From Ideonella aquatica (GTDB lineage: Bacteria > Pseudomonadota > Gammaproteobacteria > Burkholderiales > Burkholderiaceae_C), in NCBI RefSeq assembly GCF_018069755.1, contig NZ_JAGQDE010000025.1, positions 1 to 56,385 of the forward strand: a stretch of DNA of 56,385 bases. Reading direction: 5' to 3'. The translations under genes and the position numbers were made by a program. Below, one piece after another: positions 47,018-55,258 of this stretch (the first letter of the stretch is position 1; every line of letters begins with the position of its first letter). The notes below the pieces were generated by a model that did no database searches, was not told the origin of the DNA, and was given only the letters and a program-made list of their open reading frames with translations.

Positions 47018-48520
47018 TCAAAAGCGCTCCAGCTCGGGGAAGGGCAGCAGGCCCTTCTTCACATGCATCTTGCCGTACTCGGCACAGCGGTGCAGCGTGG
47101 GGATCACCTTGCCAGGGTTGAGCAGGCCGTGCGGGTCGAAGGCGTGCTTGAGCGCCATCATCTGCGCGCGCTCCTCGGGGCTGAACTGCACGCACATGCT
47201 GCTGAGCTTCTCCACGCCCACGCCGTGCTCGCCGGTGACCGTGCCGCCCATGGCCACGCTGGTCTCCAGGATGTCGGCGCCGAAGAGCTCGCAGCGGTGC
47301 ATCTGGTCGGGGTCGTTGGCATCAAACAGGATCAGCGGGTGCAGGTTGCCGTCGCCGGCGTGGAAGACATTGCAGCAGCGCAGCTGGTACTTCTTCTCCA
47401 TCTCGGCAATCGCGATCAGGATGTCGGCCAGGCGCTTGCGCGGGATGGTGCTGTCCATGCACATGTAGTCGGGGCTGATGCGCCCCGAGGCCGGGAAGGC
47501 GTTCTTGCGGCCGCTCCAGAACTTCAGACGCTGCGCCTCGTTCTGGCTGACCTCGATGCGGGTGGCGCCGGCCGATTGCAGCACGGCGGTCATGCGGCCG
47601 ATCTCTTCTTCCACCTCCTCGGGCGTGCCGTCGGACTCGCACAGCAGGATGGCTTCGGCGCTGAGGTCGTAGCCGGCGTGGACGAAGTCTTCCACCGCCG
47701 CGGTCATCGGCTTGTCCATCATCTCCAGACCGGCCGGGATGATGCCGGCGGCGATCACCGCGGCCACCGCGTCGCCGGCCTGGCGCACGTCATCGAAGCT
47801 GGCCATCACGCAGCGCGCCAGTTGCGGCTTGGGCGTGAGCTTGACGGTGACTTCGGTGATCACCGCCAGCATGCCCTCGCTGCCGACCACCGCGGCCATC
47901 AGGTCCAGGCCCGGCACATCGAGCGCGTCGCCACCGAACTCGATCGGGTCGCCCTCGGCGGTGAAGCCGCGCAGCTTCAGCACGTTGTGCACCGTCAGGC
48001 CGTATTTCAGGCAGTGCACGCCGCCGGAGTTCTCGGCGATGTTGCCGCCGATCGTGCAGGCGATCTGGCTGGACGGGTCGGGCGCGTAGTACAGGCCGTG
48101 CGGCGCGGCGGCCTCGCTGATCGCCAGGTTGCGCACGCCGCACTGGACCACCGCGGTGCGACTGAACGGGTCCATCTTGACGATGCGGTTGAACTTGGCC
48201 AGGCCCAGCGTCACGCCCATCGCGTGCGGCATGGCGCCGCCGGACAGCCCGGTGCCGGCGCCGCGCGCCACCACCGGCACGCCCAGGCGGTGGCAGGTGC
48301 GCAGCACGGCGGCCACCTGCTCCTCGGTCTCGGGCAGCACCACCAGCAGCGGGCGCTGGCGGTAGGCGGTCAGGCCGTCGCACTCGTAGGGCGTGGTGTC
48401 CTCGGGCTGGTAGAGCAGCGCGTGGGCCGGCAGCAGCGGCCGCAGGGCGGCCACCACTTCCGATTGCCGCGCGGAGCGGTCGGCCGGCTCGACGGCCGAA
48501 AGGTCTTGGATCGCGTTCAT
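47018..48520 (-). CDS. glcD: Glycolate oxidase catalytic subunit
   Basis: A 500-residue GlcD, the FAD subunit that oxidises glycolate to glyoxylate. FAD domain: PVVARGAGTGLSGGAMPHA, CTIGGNIAENSGGVHCLKYGL and AAVVGSEGMLAVITEV. The substrate/metal segment CNVFHAGDGNLHPLILFD and the C-terminal GGTVTGEHGVGVEKL with FDPHGLLNPGKVIP are intact. Second gene of the operon after lctP (90-bp gap). Confidence 0.96.
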   Translation of the reverse strand: MNAIQDLSAVEPADRSARQSEVVAALRPLLPAHALLYQPEDTTPYECDGLTAYRQRPLLVVLPETEEQVAAVLRTCHRLGVPVVARGAGTGLSGGAMPHAMGVTLGLAKFNRIVKMDPFSRTAVVQCGVRNLAISEAAAPHGLYYAPDPSSQIACTIGGNIAENSGGVHCLKYGLTVHNVLKLRGFTAEGDPIEFGGDALDVPGLDLMAAVVGSEGMLAVITEVTVKLTPKPQLARCVMASFDDVRQAGDAVAAVIAAGIIPAGLEMMDKPMTAAVEDFVHAGYDLSAEAILLCESDGTPEEVEEEIGRMTAVLQSAGATRIEVSQNEAQRLKFWSGRKNAFPASGRISPDYMCMDSTIPRKRLADILIAIAEMEKKYQLRCCNVFHAGDGNLHPLILFDANDPDQMHRCELFGADILETSVAMGGTVTGEHGVGVEKLSSMCVQFSPEERAQMMALKHAFDPHGLLNPGKVIPTLHRCAEYGKMHVKKGLLPFPELERF

Positions 48521-48610
48521 CGGTCACCCATGCCCACCGGGGGCCAGCGCACAACTGTACGACGCGCCGACACCGGCATGGCCGGCATCGGGGTCACAAC
48601 TCAGCTGACT

Positions 48611-50272
48611 TCAGTGGATGACGGTCAGCGTGAAGGGCCAGACATAGGCCTGCAGCGTCACGTACAGGCCCACCAGGCAGGCCAGCGCGATCGAGTGGAA
48701 GAAGACGTAGCGCAGGATGTCGCCCTCGTGGTGGAACCAGCGCGTGGCGGTGGAAGCCACGACGATCGACTGCGCATCGATCATCTTGCCCATCACGCCG
48801 CCCGAGGAGTTGGCCGCGCCCATCAGGTTGGCCGACAGGCCCAGCTGCTCGGCCGCCACTTTCTGCATGCCGCCGAACAGCACGTTCGACGCCGTGTCGG
48901 AGCCGGTCATGGCCACCCCGATCCAGCCCATCAGCGTGCCGAAGAACGGGTAGAGCGCACCGGTGCCGGCAAAGGCCAGGCCCAGCGTGGTGTCGGTGCC
49001 CGAGAAGCGGGTCAGCGTGCCCAGCGCCAGCATCAGCACGATGGTCAGCAGCGAGGTGCGCACCATCCACAGCGTGCGCAGGTAGGTGCTGACGATGGCC
49101 AGCGGCTTGTAGCCCATCACCAGCGCGCCGATGACGGCCGACAGCAGGATGCCGGTACCGGTGGCCGACAGGCCGTTGAGCACATAGACCGCCGCTTCCT
49201 TGTGCGGCGAGGGCACGACCGGCGGCACCTTCTCGATCAGGTTGTTCAGGCCCTCGATCGGGAACTTGGGCGCCCAGATGCCGTTGAAGAAGGTCTTCAC
49301 CGCCGGCAGGCCCCAGACGAAGACGAACACCGTCAGGATCAGCCAGGGCAGCCAGGCGCGGAACAGGTCGGCACGGCTGTGCGTGACCATGGTCACCGGG
49401 CGCGGCGGGGTGCCGCCATCGGCCTCATGGCCCTTGAGCGTGGGCGAGGTCCAGATCTTCTTCGGTTGCCAGAACTTCAGGAAGCTGACCAGCGCGATCA
49501 TCGAGACGATCGCCGCGATGATGTCCACCAGCTCCGGCCCGATGTAGTTGCTGACCAGGAACTGCGGAATGGCAAAGGACAGGCCGGTCACCAGGATCGC
49601 GGGCCAGATCTCCATCATCGCCTTGCGACCGGCAAAGGCCCAGATCAGCCAGAACGGCACCAGCAGCGAGAAGAAGGGCAGCTGGCGGCCGATCATGGCC
49701 GTCACCTCCATCAGGTCGTAGCCATGCACCTTGGCCAGCGTGATCACCGGCGTGCCCAGCGCCCCGAAGGCCACCGGCGCGGTGTTCGCGATCAGCGACA
49801 GGCCCGAGGCCGCCAGCGGCGAGAAGCCCAGGCCGATCAGGATGCCCGCGGTCACCGCCACCGGCGTGCCGAAGCCCGCCGCGCCCTCGAAGAAGGCGCC
49901 GAAGCAAAACGCAATCAGCAGCAGCTGCAGCCGGCGGTCCTCGGTGATGCCCGAGAGCGAGTCCTGCAGGATCTTGAAGCTGCCGTTGCCCTCGGCCAGC
50001 TGCTGCAGGAAGATGATGTTCAGCACGATCCAGCCGATCGGCAGCAGCCCGGTCAGGCCGCCATAGAAGGCCGCGTTGCCGGCCAGGCCGGCCGGCATGC
50101 CATAGCCGAACACCGCCACCGCGAAGGCCGCCAGCAGGCCCAGGCCCGCGGCGATGTGCGCCTTGATGTGCAGGAAGCCCAGCGCCACCAGCATCACCAC
50201 CACCGGCACCGCGGCCAGCAGGGTGGAGATGAACATGTTGCCGAAGGGATCGTAGACCTGTTGCCAGACCAT
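48611..50272 (-). CDS. lctP: L-lactate/glycolate permease
   Basis: A 553-residue LctP/GlcA-type permease with about twelve or more membrane segments. Family blocks: GGLTGLLPIGWIVLNIIFLQQL, FCFGAFFEGAAGFGTPVAV, GALGTPVITLAKVHG and GVAMTGSDTASNVLFGGMQ, plus the C-terminal NSSGGVMGKMIDAQSIVVAS. In E. coli GlcA and LldP import glycolate, L- and D-lactate. As first gene of the glc operon it is probably the glycolate importer (GlcA-like). The ATG at 50272 was chosen; the frame extends upstream without similarity. Confidence 0.95.
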   Translation of the reverse strand: MVWQQVYDPFGNMFISTLLAAVPVVVMLVALGFLHIKAHIAAGLGLLAAFAVAVFGYGMPAGLAGNAAFYGGLTGLLPIGWIVLNIIFLQQLAEGNGSFKILQDSLSGITEDRRLQLLLIAFCFGAFFEGAAGFGTPVAVTAGILIGLGFSPLAASGLSLIANTAPVAFGALGTPVITLAKVHGYDLMEVTAMIGRQLPFFSLLVPFWLIWAFAGRKAMMEIWPAILVTGLSFAIPQFLVSNYIGPELVDIIAAIVSMIALVSFLKFWQPKKIWTSPTLKGHEADGGTPPRPVTMVTHSRADLFRAWLPWLILTVFVFVWGLPAVKTFFNGIWAPKFPIEGLNNLIEKVPPVVPSPHKEAAVYVLNGLSATGTGILLSAVIGALVMGYKPLAIVSTYLRTLWMVRTSLLTIVLMLALGTLTRFSGTDTTLGLAFAGTGALYPFFGTLMGWIGVAMTGSDTASNVLFGGMQKVAAEQLGLSANLMGAANSSGGVMGKMIDAQSIVVASTATRWFHHEGDILRYVFFHSIALACLVGLYVTLQAYVWPFTLTVIH

Positions 50273-50408
50273 GGTGGGTGTCTCCGCTCGAAGTGTTGAA
50301 AAGCCTGACGGCCGTTGGGGGCGACCGTGAACCGAGCGGCAATGTAGGCAGCGCCCTGGGTGCGCAGATGAAACTTCCCGCGGCGCGGCGTGAGCCTTTT
50401 TCAATGCA

Positions 50409-50420
50409 CGGGTTAACCCG
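50409..50420. promoter_or_regulatory. Perfect 12-base palindrome in the lctP-phhB divergent region
   Basis: CGGGTTAACCCG is fully self-complementary. It lies about 140 bases before lctP and 75 before phhB, a fitting place for a dimeric regulator of either gene. No match to a named operator is claimed. Confidence 0.35.
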
Positions 50421-50493
50421 CATCAAAGGCCACCCTGGCGCGCGGGTCGGCCGCGGCTGACCAGAATCGACGGCACATTCCCCGGAGAACGCG

Positions 50494-50898
50494 ATGGCCG
50501 ACACCCTGATGCCCGATGACGAGGTCCAGCGCCGCCTGGCGGCCGAGCTGCCGCACTGGCAGCTGGAGGACGGCTGGATCCGCCGCCAGTTCAAGACCAG
50601 CGGCTGGAAGTCGACGATGCTGGCGGTCAGCACCATCGGCCACCTCGCCGAGGCCGCCTGGCACCACCCGGACCTGGTGGTGTCCTACGCGTTCGTGCGG
50701 GTGAAGCTGCGCACCCACTCGGCCGACGGCATCACCGCCAAGGACCTGGCGCTGGCCGCCAGGATCGAGCAGGTGCTGATGTGGCGACCGCAGGATGAGC
50801 CGGGCTCAGCGCTGGAGGGCACGCCCGACGAGGCGCGCTTTCGGCACATGAAGCACGAGCCCGCCCAGCCTGTCAGCGCGGCGCCTGGATCGGCTTGA
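50494..50898 (+). CDS. phhB: Pterin-4a-carbinolamine dehydratase
   Basis: A 134-residue PCD/DCoH enzyme that dehydrates the 4a-hydroxypterin made by phenylalanine hydroxylase. The catalytic motif is clear: AEAAWHHPDLVVSYAFVRV and LRTHSADGITAKDLALA. It has a C-terminal extension of about 30 residues beyond the usual domain. GGAGA lies at good distance from the ATG. No phhA is in the window, so it may instead serve general pterin recycling. Overlaps the convergent DUF3617 gene by 26 bases. Confidence 0.93.
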   Translation: MADTLMPDDEVQRRLAAELPHWQLEDGWIRRQFKTSGWKSTMLAVSTIGHLAEAAWHHPDLVVSYAFVRVKLRTHSADGITAKDLALAARIEQVLMWRPQDEPGSALEGTPDEARFRHMKHEPAQPVSAAPGSA

Positions 50899-51436
50899 GC
50901 GCGCCGCAGTCGGCGCTGACGAAGCGACCCTGCTGGGTCATCTGGATGGTCTCGGGCTGGCCCTTGACCACCGTCTTGACCGTCATCTGGGTGCTGTAGG
51001 ACGTGGGGCTGTTGATGGTGTAGTCGCCCTCGCCCGAGCTGGGCGGGTTGCCGCTGCACTGGAAGCTGTAGTGCATCCGGTTGCCACTGCGCTGGCTGAC
51101 CTGGTGGGTGCAGCGGCCGTCGGCGCGCGGCACCTCGCCGCCCTCGGTCTGCGCCTGGCTGAGGCACAGGCGCACGCTGGCCGGGGCGCTGCCCAGACCG
51201 ACGCCCCGCTGGGCCATCATCTGCTCGACCATCTTGCGCTGCTCCGGCGGCATCGCGGCCATCTGCGCCTGAGCCTGCGCCATCTGCGCTTCCATCTGGC
51301 CGCTGCCGGTCTTCATCTGCTGAGTCTGCTCCCACAGCCCAGGCTGCAGCCGGGTCTGCGCGGCGGCCGCGGCCGGCAGGCACAGCAACACGAACGGCCA
51401 GGCACGGGCCCGGCGCTGAAGAACTTGGTGTGTCAT
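50873..51436 (-). CDS. DUF3617-type periplasmic protein
   Basis: A 187-residue exported protein with signal peptide (ending LPAAAAAQ). It has the DUF3617 pattern: LQPGLWEQTQQMKTG at the start, an extended Met/Gln-rich helix (MEAQMAQAQAQMAAMPPEQRKMVEQMM), then SVRLCLSQAQ, CTHQVSQRSGNRMHYSFQC and a closing GRFVSADCGALKP. Four cysteines may form disulfides. Function of the family is unknown. Confidence 0.85.
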   Translation of the reverse strand: MTHQVLQRRARAWPFVLLCLPAAAAAQTRLQPGLWEQTQQMKTGSGQMEAQMAQAQAQMAAMPPEQRKMVEQMMAQRGVGLGSAPASVRLCLSQAQTEGGEVPRADGRCTHQVSQRSGNRMHYSFQCSGNPPSSGEGDYTINSPTSYSTQMTVKTVVKGQPETIQMTQQGRFVSADCGALKPIQAPR

Positions 51437-51513
51437 GGCATCCCTCCAGCGCGCAGCATGCGCGCGGGGCCGCGCGCGGGCAAGACCCGCGCCGAGGGGG
51501 ATCGCCCCTCGAA

Positions 51514-52401
51514 TCAGGGGGTGGCCAACGCGGTGCGCAGCCAGTCGGCAAAGGCCGCGCACTCCCAGCGCTCCATGGTGCCGGGCTTCCAGCACAGGTG
51601 GTGGTGCAGCGGCGAGGGCACGCTGCGCGGCGACAGGCGCACCAGGCGGCCGCTGTCCAGCCAGCTCAGGCCCAGGCGCAGGCGCATCAGCGCCACGCCG
51701 AAGCCGGCGGCGGCCGCGTCCAGCACCAGGCCCACATCGTTGAACTGGGCGCCGCCGCTGGGCTCGGGCAGCGCGATGCCGTGGGCCTGGAACCAGGTGC
51801 TCCAGGGCTCCAGCGGCGTGCGGATCAGGCGCGCCCGGCGCACATCGTCAAGGCTGGCGAATTCGCCGAAAGGGCCGGCCTCGTGCAGGTACTCGGGGCT
51901 GCAGACCGGCGTGACCTCGTCGCTGAGCAGGCGCACCTGCTCCAGGCCCGGGTAGGGACCGACGCCGTAGCGCACCTCCAGATCGGCCTCCTCGGCCTTG
52001 GTGTCGGCCAGCGGAATGGCCACCTGCAGCACCAGCTCGATCTCGGGGTAGGCATGGCGGAAGTGCGACAGCCGCGGCAGCAGCAACTGGCGCGAAAAGG
52101 TGGGCGTCACCGCCAGCCGCAAGCGCGCCGTGGCACCGCTGGGCACCGCCCGGCCCGGCAGCTGGGCCAGCGACTGCAGACCCTGGCGCACCGGCCCCAG
52201 GTAGGCCTGGCCTTCGGGGGTGAGGCCGAAGTCGCGCAGGAAGAGCTTGCAGCCCAGTTGCGTCTCAAGCTGGCGGATGCGGTGGCTGACGGCGCTGGGC
52301 GTGACGCTCAGCTCGTCAGCGGCCTGCGTCACGCTGCGCAGCCGGGCCAGTGCCTCGAAGGCCTGCAGGCACTGGATCGGCGGAATGCGCTCGGCCGCCA
52401 T
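51514..52401 (-). CDS. LysR-type transcriptional regulator, GcvA-like
   Basis: A 295-residue LysR regulator. The winged helix-turn-helix is at residues about 8-65 (LQAFEALARLRSVTQAADELSVTPSAVSHRIRQLE), and the GcvA-type effector domain follows (LRLAVTPTFSRQLLLPRL, YGVGPYPGLEQVRLLSDEVTPVCSP). Its start is two bases from the stop of the FIST gene, so it is likely co-transcribed. Target genes are unknown. Confidence 0.92.
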   Translation of the reverse strand: MAAERIPPIQCLQAFEALARLRSVTQAADELSVTPSAVSHRIRQLETQLGCKLFLRDFGLTPEGQAYLGPVRQGLQSLAQLPGRAVPSGATARLRLAVTPTFSRQLLLPRLSHFRHAYPEIELVLQVAIPLADTKAEEADLEVRYGVGPYPGLEQVRLLSDEVTPVCSPEYLHEAGPFGEFASLDDVRRARLIRTPLEPWSTWFQAHGIALPEPSGGAQFNDVGLVLDAAAAGFGVALMRLRLGLSWLDSGRLVRLSPRSVPSPLHHHLCWKPGTMERWECAAFADWLRTALATP

Positions 52402-52402
52402 G

Positions 52403-53566
52403 TCATTCAGCGGTGAAGACCGTCAACACGCCGGTGTAGCCGTACAGGTGGCGGTGGGCGATCTCGCCAGCGGCGAAGAAACCCACCAGCGGCACCTCGC
52501 CCAGCGCGTGGCGCAGGATGCGCAGCTCCTCGCTGTCGCCACCGAAATGCGGGCCGCCGCGGCCGGTGCAACTGACGTAGTGGGCGCCCAGGATGCGCCG
52601 CGGCGGTGCGCTGCCGTCGCCATCGACCTCGTCGCGGATCTCGGCGCAGATGCGCACCAGGTCGCGCCGCGCGGCCACCGGGTCGCGGGTGCAGAAGGCC
52701 AGCGACATGCCGGGCTCGACCAGGTCGGCCACGGCCACCGCCTCGCGCAGCGGGTCGATGCCGATCAGGTGGCGCACCCGGGTGTCGCCGCCGAACTGGC
52801 CGCCGGGGCCGCGCGCGGCGTCGCCCTCGTCGGTGAGACCGACCAGGGTGTGGCGCAGCGCGGCCATGGCCTGGCGCGGCTCGTCCAGCGTGACGCCCAG
52901 GTCCTGCAACAGCTGCGGCAGCGCCGGCTCGCCGTCCAGCGAGGCCACCAGGTTGCGCTCGGCGCCGGTGACGCGCCGCGTCGGGCCCACCGGCTGGCAG
53001 CCCTGGGTCACGCGCGAGACCAGGCCCACCGTCGGCGCAAAGGCCACGCCCGAGAGCCCACCGTGCATCGGCGCGCCACCCGCCCAGTGGCTGCGGTGCA
53101 GGCGCGCGCTGGGCAGGCCGCCGAACAGGTAGCCGGCGCGGGTGCGCTCGGCCAGTTCGTTCAGCAGCGCGCCCAGCTCGGGCAGCTCGGGGTCGGCGTG
53201 GACCAGCGCGCTGCCGGCCCAGTCCTCGGCCAGCGGGTGGCGGCCATCAAAGCAGCGGAACTGCGCCGCCGGCAGGTCGATCTGCCACAGCACCAGCGCC
53301 GGCTCGTCCAGGTACTCGACGCCATCGGCCGCCAGCCCCCAGGCGGCAGCGCCCACCCAGGCCACGCCGGGCCAGCGCCGGCGCGCCTCGTCCAGGCATT
53401 CGGCGGCGCGCTCGGCAAAGCCCTCGCTCAGATAGAGCAGGCCCAGCGTGGGCCGCCAGCCGGGGCGCTGCGCCGCCTGGGCGTCGATCTGCGCGGCAGC
53501 CAGCGCCAGCGCCATGCCGGCGTCGGGATGCGTGGCATGCGCCGCGAGGCAGGCGGTGGCGCTCAT
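52403..53566 (-). CDS. FIST domain signal-sensing protein
   Basis: A 387-residue protein with FIST N and FIST C domains, thought to bind small ligands in signalling. N-terminal part: GLLYLSEGFAERAAECLDEARRRWP, WVGAAAWGLAADG, and YLFGGLPSARLHRSHWAGG. C-terminal part ends ILGAHYVSCTGRGGPHFGGDSEELRILRHALGEVPLVGFFAAGEIAH, the typical FIST C signature. No kinase or receiver is fused. Start overlaps the phaM-like stop (ATGA). Confidence 0.92.
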   Translation of the reverse strand: MSATACLAAHATHPDAGMALALAAAQIDAQAAQRPGWRPTLGLLYLSEGFAERAAECLDEARRRWPGVAWVGAAAWGLAADGVEYLDEPALVLWQIDLPAAQFRCFDGRHPLAEDWAGSALVHADPELPELGALLNELAERTRAGYLFGGLPSARLHRSHWAGGAPMHGGLSGVAFAPTVGLVSRVTQGCQPVGPTRRVTGAERNLVASLDGEPALPQLLQDLGVTLDEPRQAMAALRHTLVGLTDEGDAARGPGGQFGGDTRVRHLIGIDPLREAVAVADLVEPGMSLAFCTRDPVAARRDLVRICAEIRDEVDGDGSAPPRRILGAHYVSCTGRGGPHFGGDSEELRILRHALGEVPLVGFFAAGEIAHRHLYGYTGVLTVFTAE

Positions 53567-54240
53567 CGCCGGCTGGCAGCTCCCTTGCGGGCCGGCGCCT
53601 TGGGCGCGGCGGCACTGGCACGGGCGCCGGCGGCCACGGCACCCGCGGCGGTCTTGGCCACGGTGGCGGGCACCGACACCGCCTTCTTGAGCGTCTCGCC
53701 CGCAGCATCGAAGCTTTGCTTGACCATCGCGCTGGCCAGGTTCTTGGCGGCGTCGGTGGCGCTGTCCTTCATGGCATTGGTGGCCAGCTCGGTGAACTGC
53801 TTGGTCAGCGCGCCCCACCACTGCATCGGGTCCACTGCGCCGGGCGCCGCCGGAGCCGCCGCCGCGGCCTTCTTGCGTGGCGCGGCCTTGGGCTTGGGGG
53901 CCGCGGGCGCGGCGGCGGCCACCGGCTCGGCCACTTCGGGCATCTTCAGCGTCATCGCCTCACGCAGGTCGCCCATCGAGACGTTCATGGTCTTCAGCGT
54001 GGACAGGGTCATGCGCTGCACCTCGAGGGCCTGGATCGTGGCGCCCAGCATGCGGGCGTTCTGCTCCAGCCAGAACTGCACGGTGCGCAGCTCCTCGATG
54101 CGCCTCTCCAGCTCCTCGGGGTTCAGCGTGGGCGCCACCCACTGGCCGATGCCCGGCAGCGCCGAGCCGGCGTTCTTGACCAGCCCCTGCAGGAATTCGA
54201 AGCCCGGAACCATCTTGGCGAAATCGGTGGCACTGCTCAT
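53563..54240 (-). CDS. phaM: PhaM-like polyhydroxybutyrate granule protein
   Basis: A 225-residue protein matching PhaM in layout: a conserved N-terminal region (VKNAGSALPGIGQWVAPTLNPEELERRIEELRTVQFWLEQN, then ALEVQRMTLSTLKTM) and a C-terminal Lys/Ala/Pro-rich, histone-like tail. In Ralstonia, PhaM activates PHB synthase and tethers granules to DNA. phaC and phaP are not in the window. Its stop overlaps the FIST gene start. Confidence 0.82.
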   Translation of the reverse strand: MSSATDFAKMVPGFEFLQGLVKNAGSALPGIGQWVAPTLNPEELERRIEELRTVQFWLEQNARMLGATIQALEVQRMTLSTLKTMNVSMGDLREAMTLKMPEVAEPVAAAAPAAPKPKAAPRKKAAAAAPAAPGAVDPMQWWGALTKQFTELATNAMKDSATDAAKNLASAMVKQSFDAAGETLKKAVSVPATVAKTAAGAVAAGARASAAAPKAPARKGAASRR

Positions 54241-54301
54241 GCCTTGTCTCCTCGTGCGGCCTGTGATGGTCGATTGTGCGCTCAGCTGGCTTGCACCGGG
54301 C

Positions 54302-55258
54302 CTACGGCGCGCCCGGCCCCAGCCAGGTCAGGCGAAAGCCGGCGCGCTGCAGGCGCTGCGGCAGGCCGTCCTCGCCCACCAGGTGCAGCGCGCCCACCGC
54401 CACCAGCGGGCGGGAGCCGGCCGCGTGCAGGCGCTCGATGTGGGCGGCCATGCGGGCGTTGCGCTGCAGCACCACGCGGTCGAACTCGGCGCGCTGCTGC
54501 GCGGTGTCCAGGCAGCGGCACCAGCGCGGGTAGGCGCTCAGCGTGGCCAGGTCGCCGGCGGCCCAGGCCTCGGCCAGGCGGTTCACCACGGCCATCGAGG
54601 CTGGGTTCTCCAGCTCGTCCAGCGCCTGGCGCAGCGTGTCGAGCTCGTCGCTGCCCACCAGGGCCTGGACCTGCTGGTCCACCGTCTCGATCGACTCCAC
54701 CGGCCGGCGCGCCTGGTGAAAGCGCTGCGACAGCATCGGCTCCTGGCCCCAGGCCGGGTCCAGGCCCGCGCCGCGGGCCGACAGCGCCAGCAGGGTGACG
54801 GCCTGCATCGACGGGGTCAGGCCGTCGAGCAGCGTGCCCACGCAGGCCCGCTCCAGCTGGCGGCGCAGGCGCGCGGCCAGGGCCTTGGGCGGCGCCGCCG
54901 GCGCGGGGCCGGAGGCGGGTGTTGGCGCGCGCAGGGCGGACTGGGTGTCGTCGGCCAGCGGGTCGATCTCAAGCACCAGCCGGTCGGCCTGTTCCAGCGC
55001 CTGCGACAGCGCCGGCCCGGGCACGCTCCAGGGCCCGCGACCCACATGCAAGGTGCCGAAGAGCCAGCCGCTGCGGCCGTCCTTCTCGTAGCGCCACAGC
55101 AGGCCACGGTCGCGCGCCTGGGCCTGCCACCGCGCCAGCGTGGCCGCATCGGGCGCCTGGGCCACGGGCGGGCAGGCCGGCGCCTTGCCCAGCACGGGCA
55201 GCACGGGCGCCAGCAGGGCCAGAACGCCGGCCAGCAGGGCGCTTCGCCAGCGCGTCAT
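54302..55258 (-). CDS. TraB/GumN family exported protein
   Basis: A 318-residue protein with signal peptide (LLAGVLALLAPVLPVLG). The TraB/GumN family blocks are seen: WLFGTLHVGRGPW, DRLVLEIDPLAD, the middle VESIETVDQQVQALVG and the end RNARMAAHIERL and LVAVGALHLVGEDGLPQRLQRAGF. GTLHV and GALHLVG correspond to the two GxxH motifs of the putative metalloprotease fold. Its ATG overlaps the stop of the upstream FAA-like gene. Confidence 0.9.
   Translation of the reverse strand: MTRWRSALLAGVLALLAPVLPVLGKAPACPPVAQAPDAATLARWQAQARDRGLLWRYEKDGRSGWLFGTLHVGRGPWSVPGPALSQALEQADRLVLEIDPLADDTQSALRAPTPASGPAPAAPPKALAARLRRQLERACVGTLLDGLTPSMQAVTLLALSARGAGLDPAWGQEPMLSQRFHQARRPVESIETVDQQVQALVGSDELDTLRQALDELENPASMAVVNRLAEAWAAGDLATLSAYPRWCRCLDTAQQRAEFDRVVLQRNARMAAHIERLHAAGSRPLVAVGALHLVGEDGLPQRLQRAGFRLTWLGPGAP

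Noticed and set aside
47063-50299. A 1078-codon open frame on the plus strand opposite glcD and lctP
   Set aside because: Low-complexity His/Ala/Gly/Gln-rich translation typical of antisense frames in GC-rich DNA; the opposite strand encodes clear GlcD and LctP.
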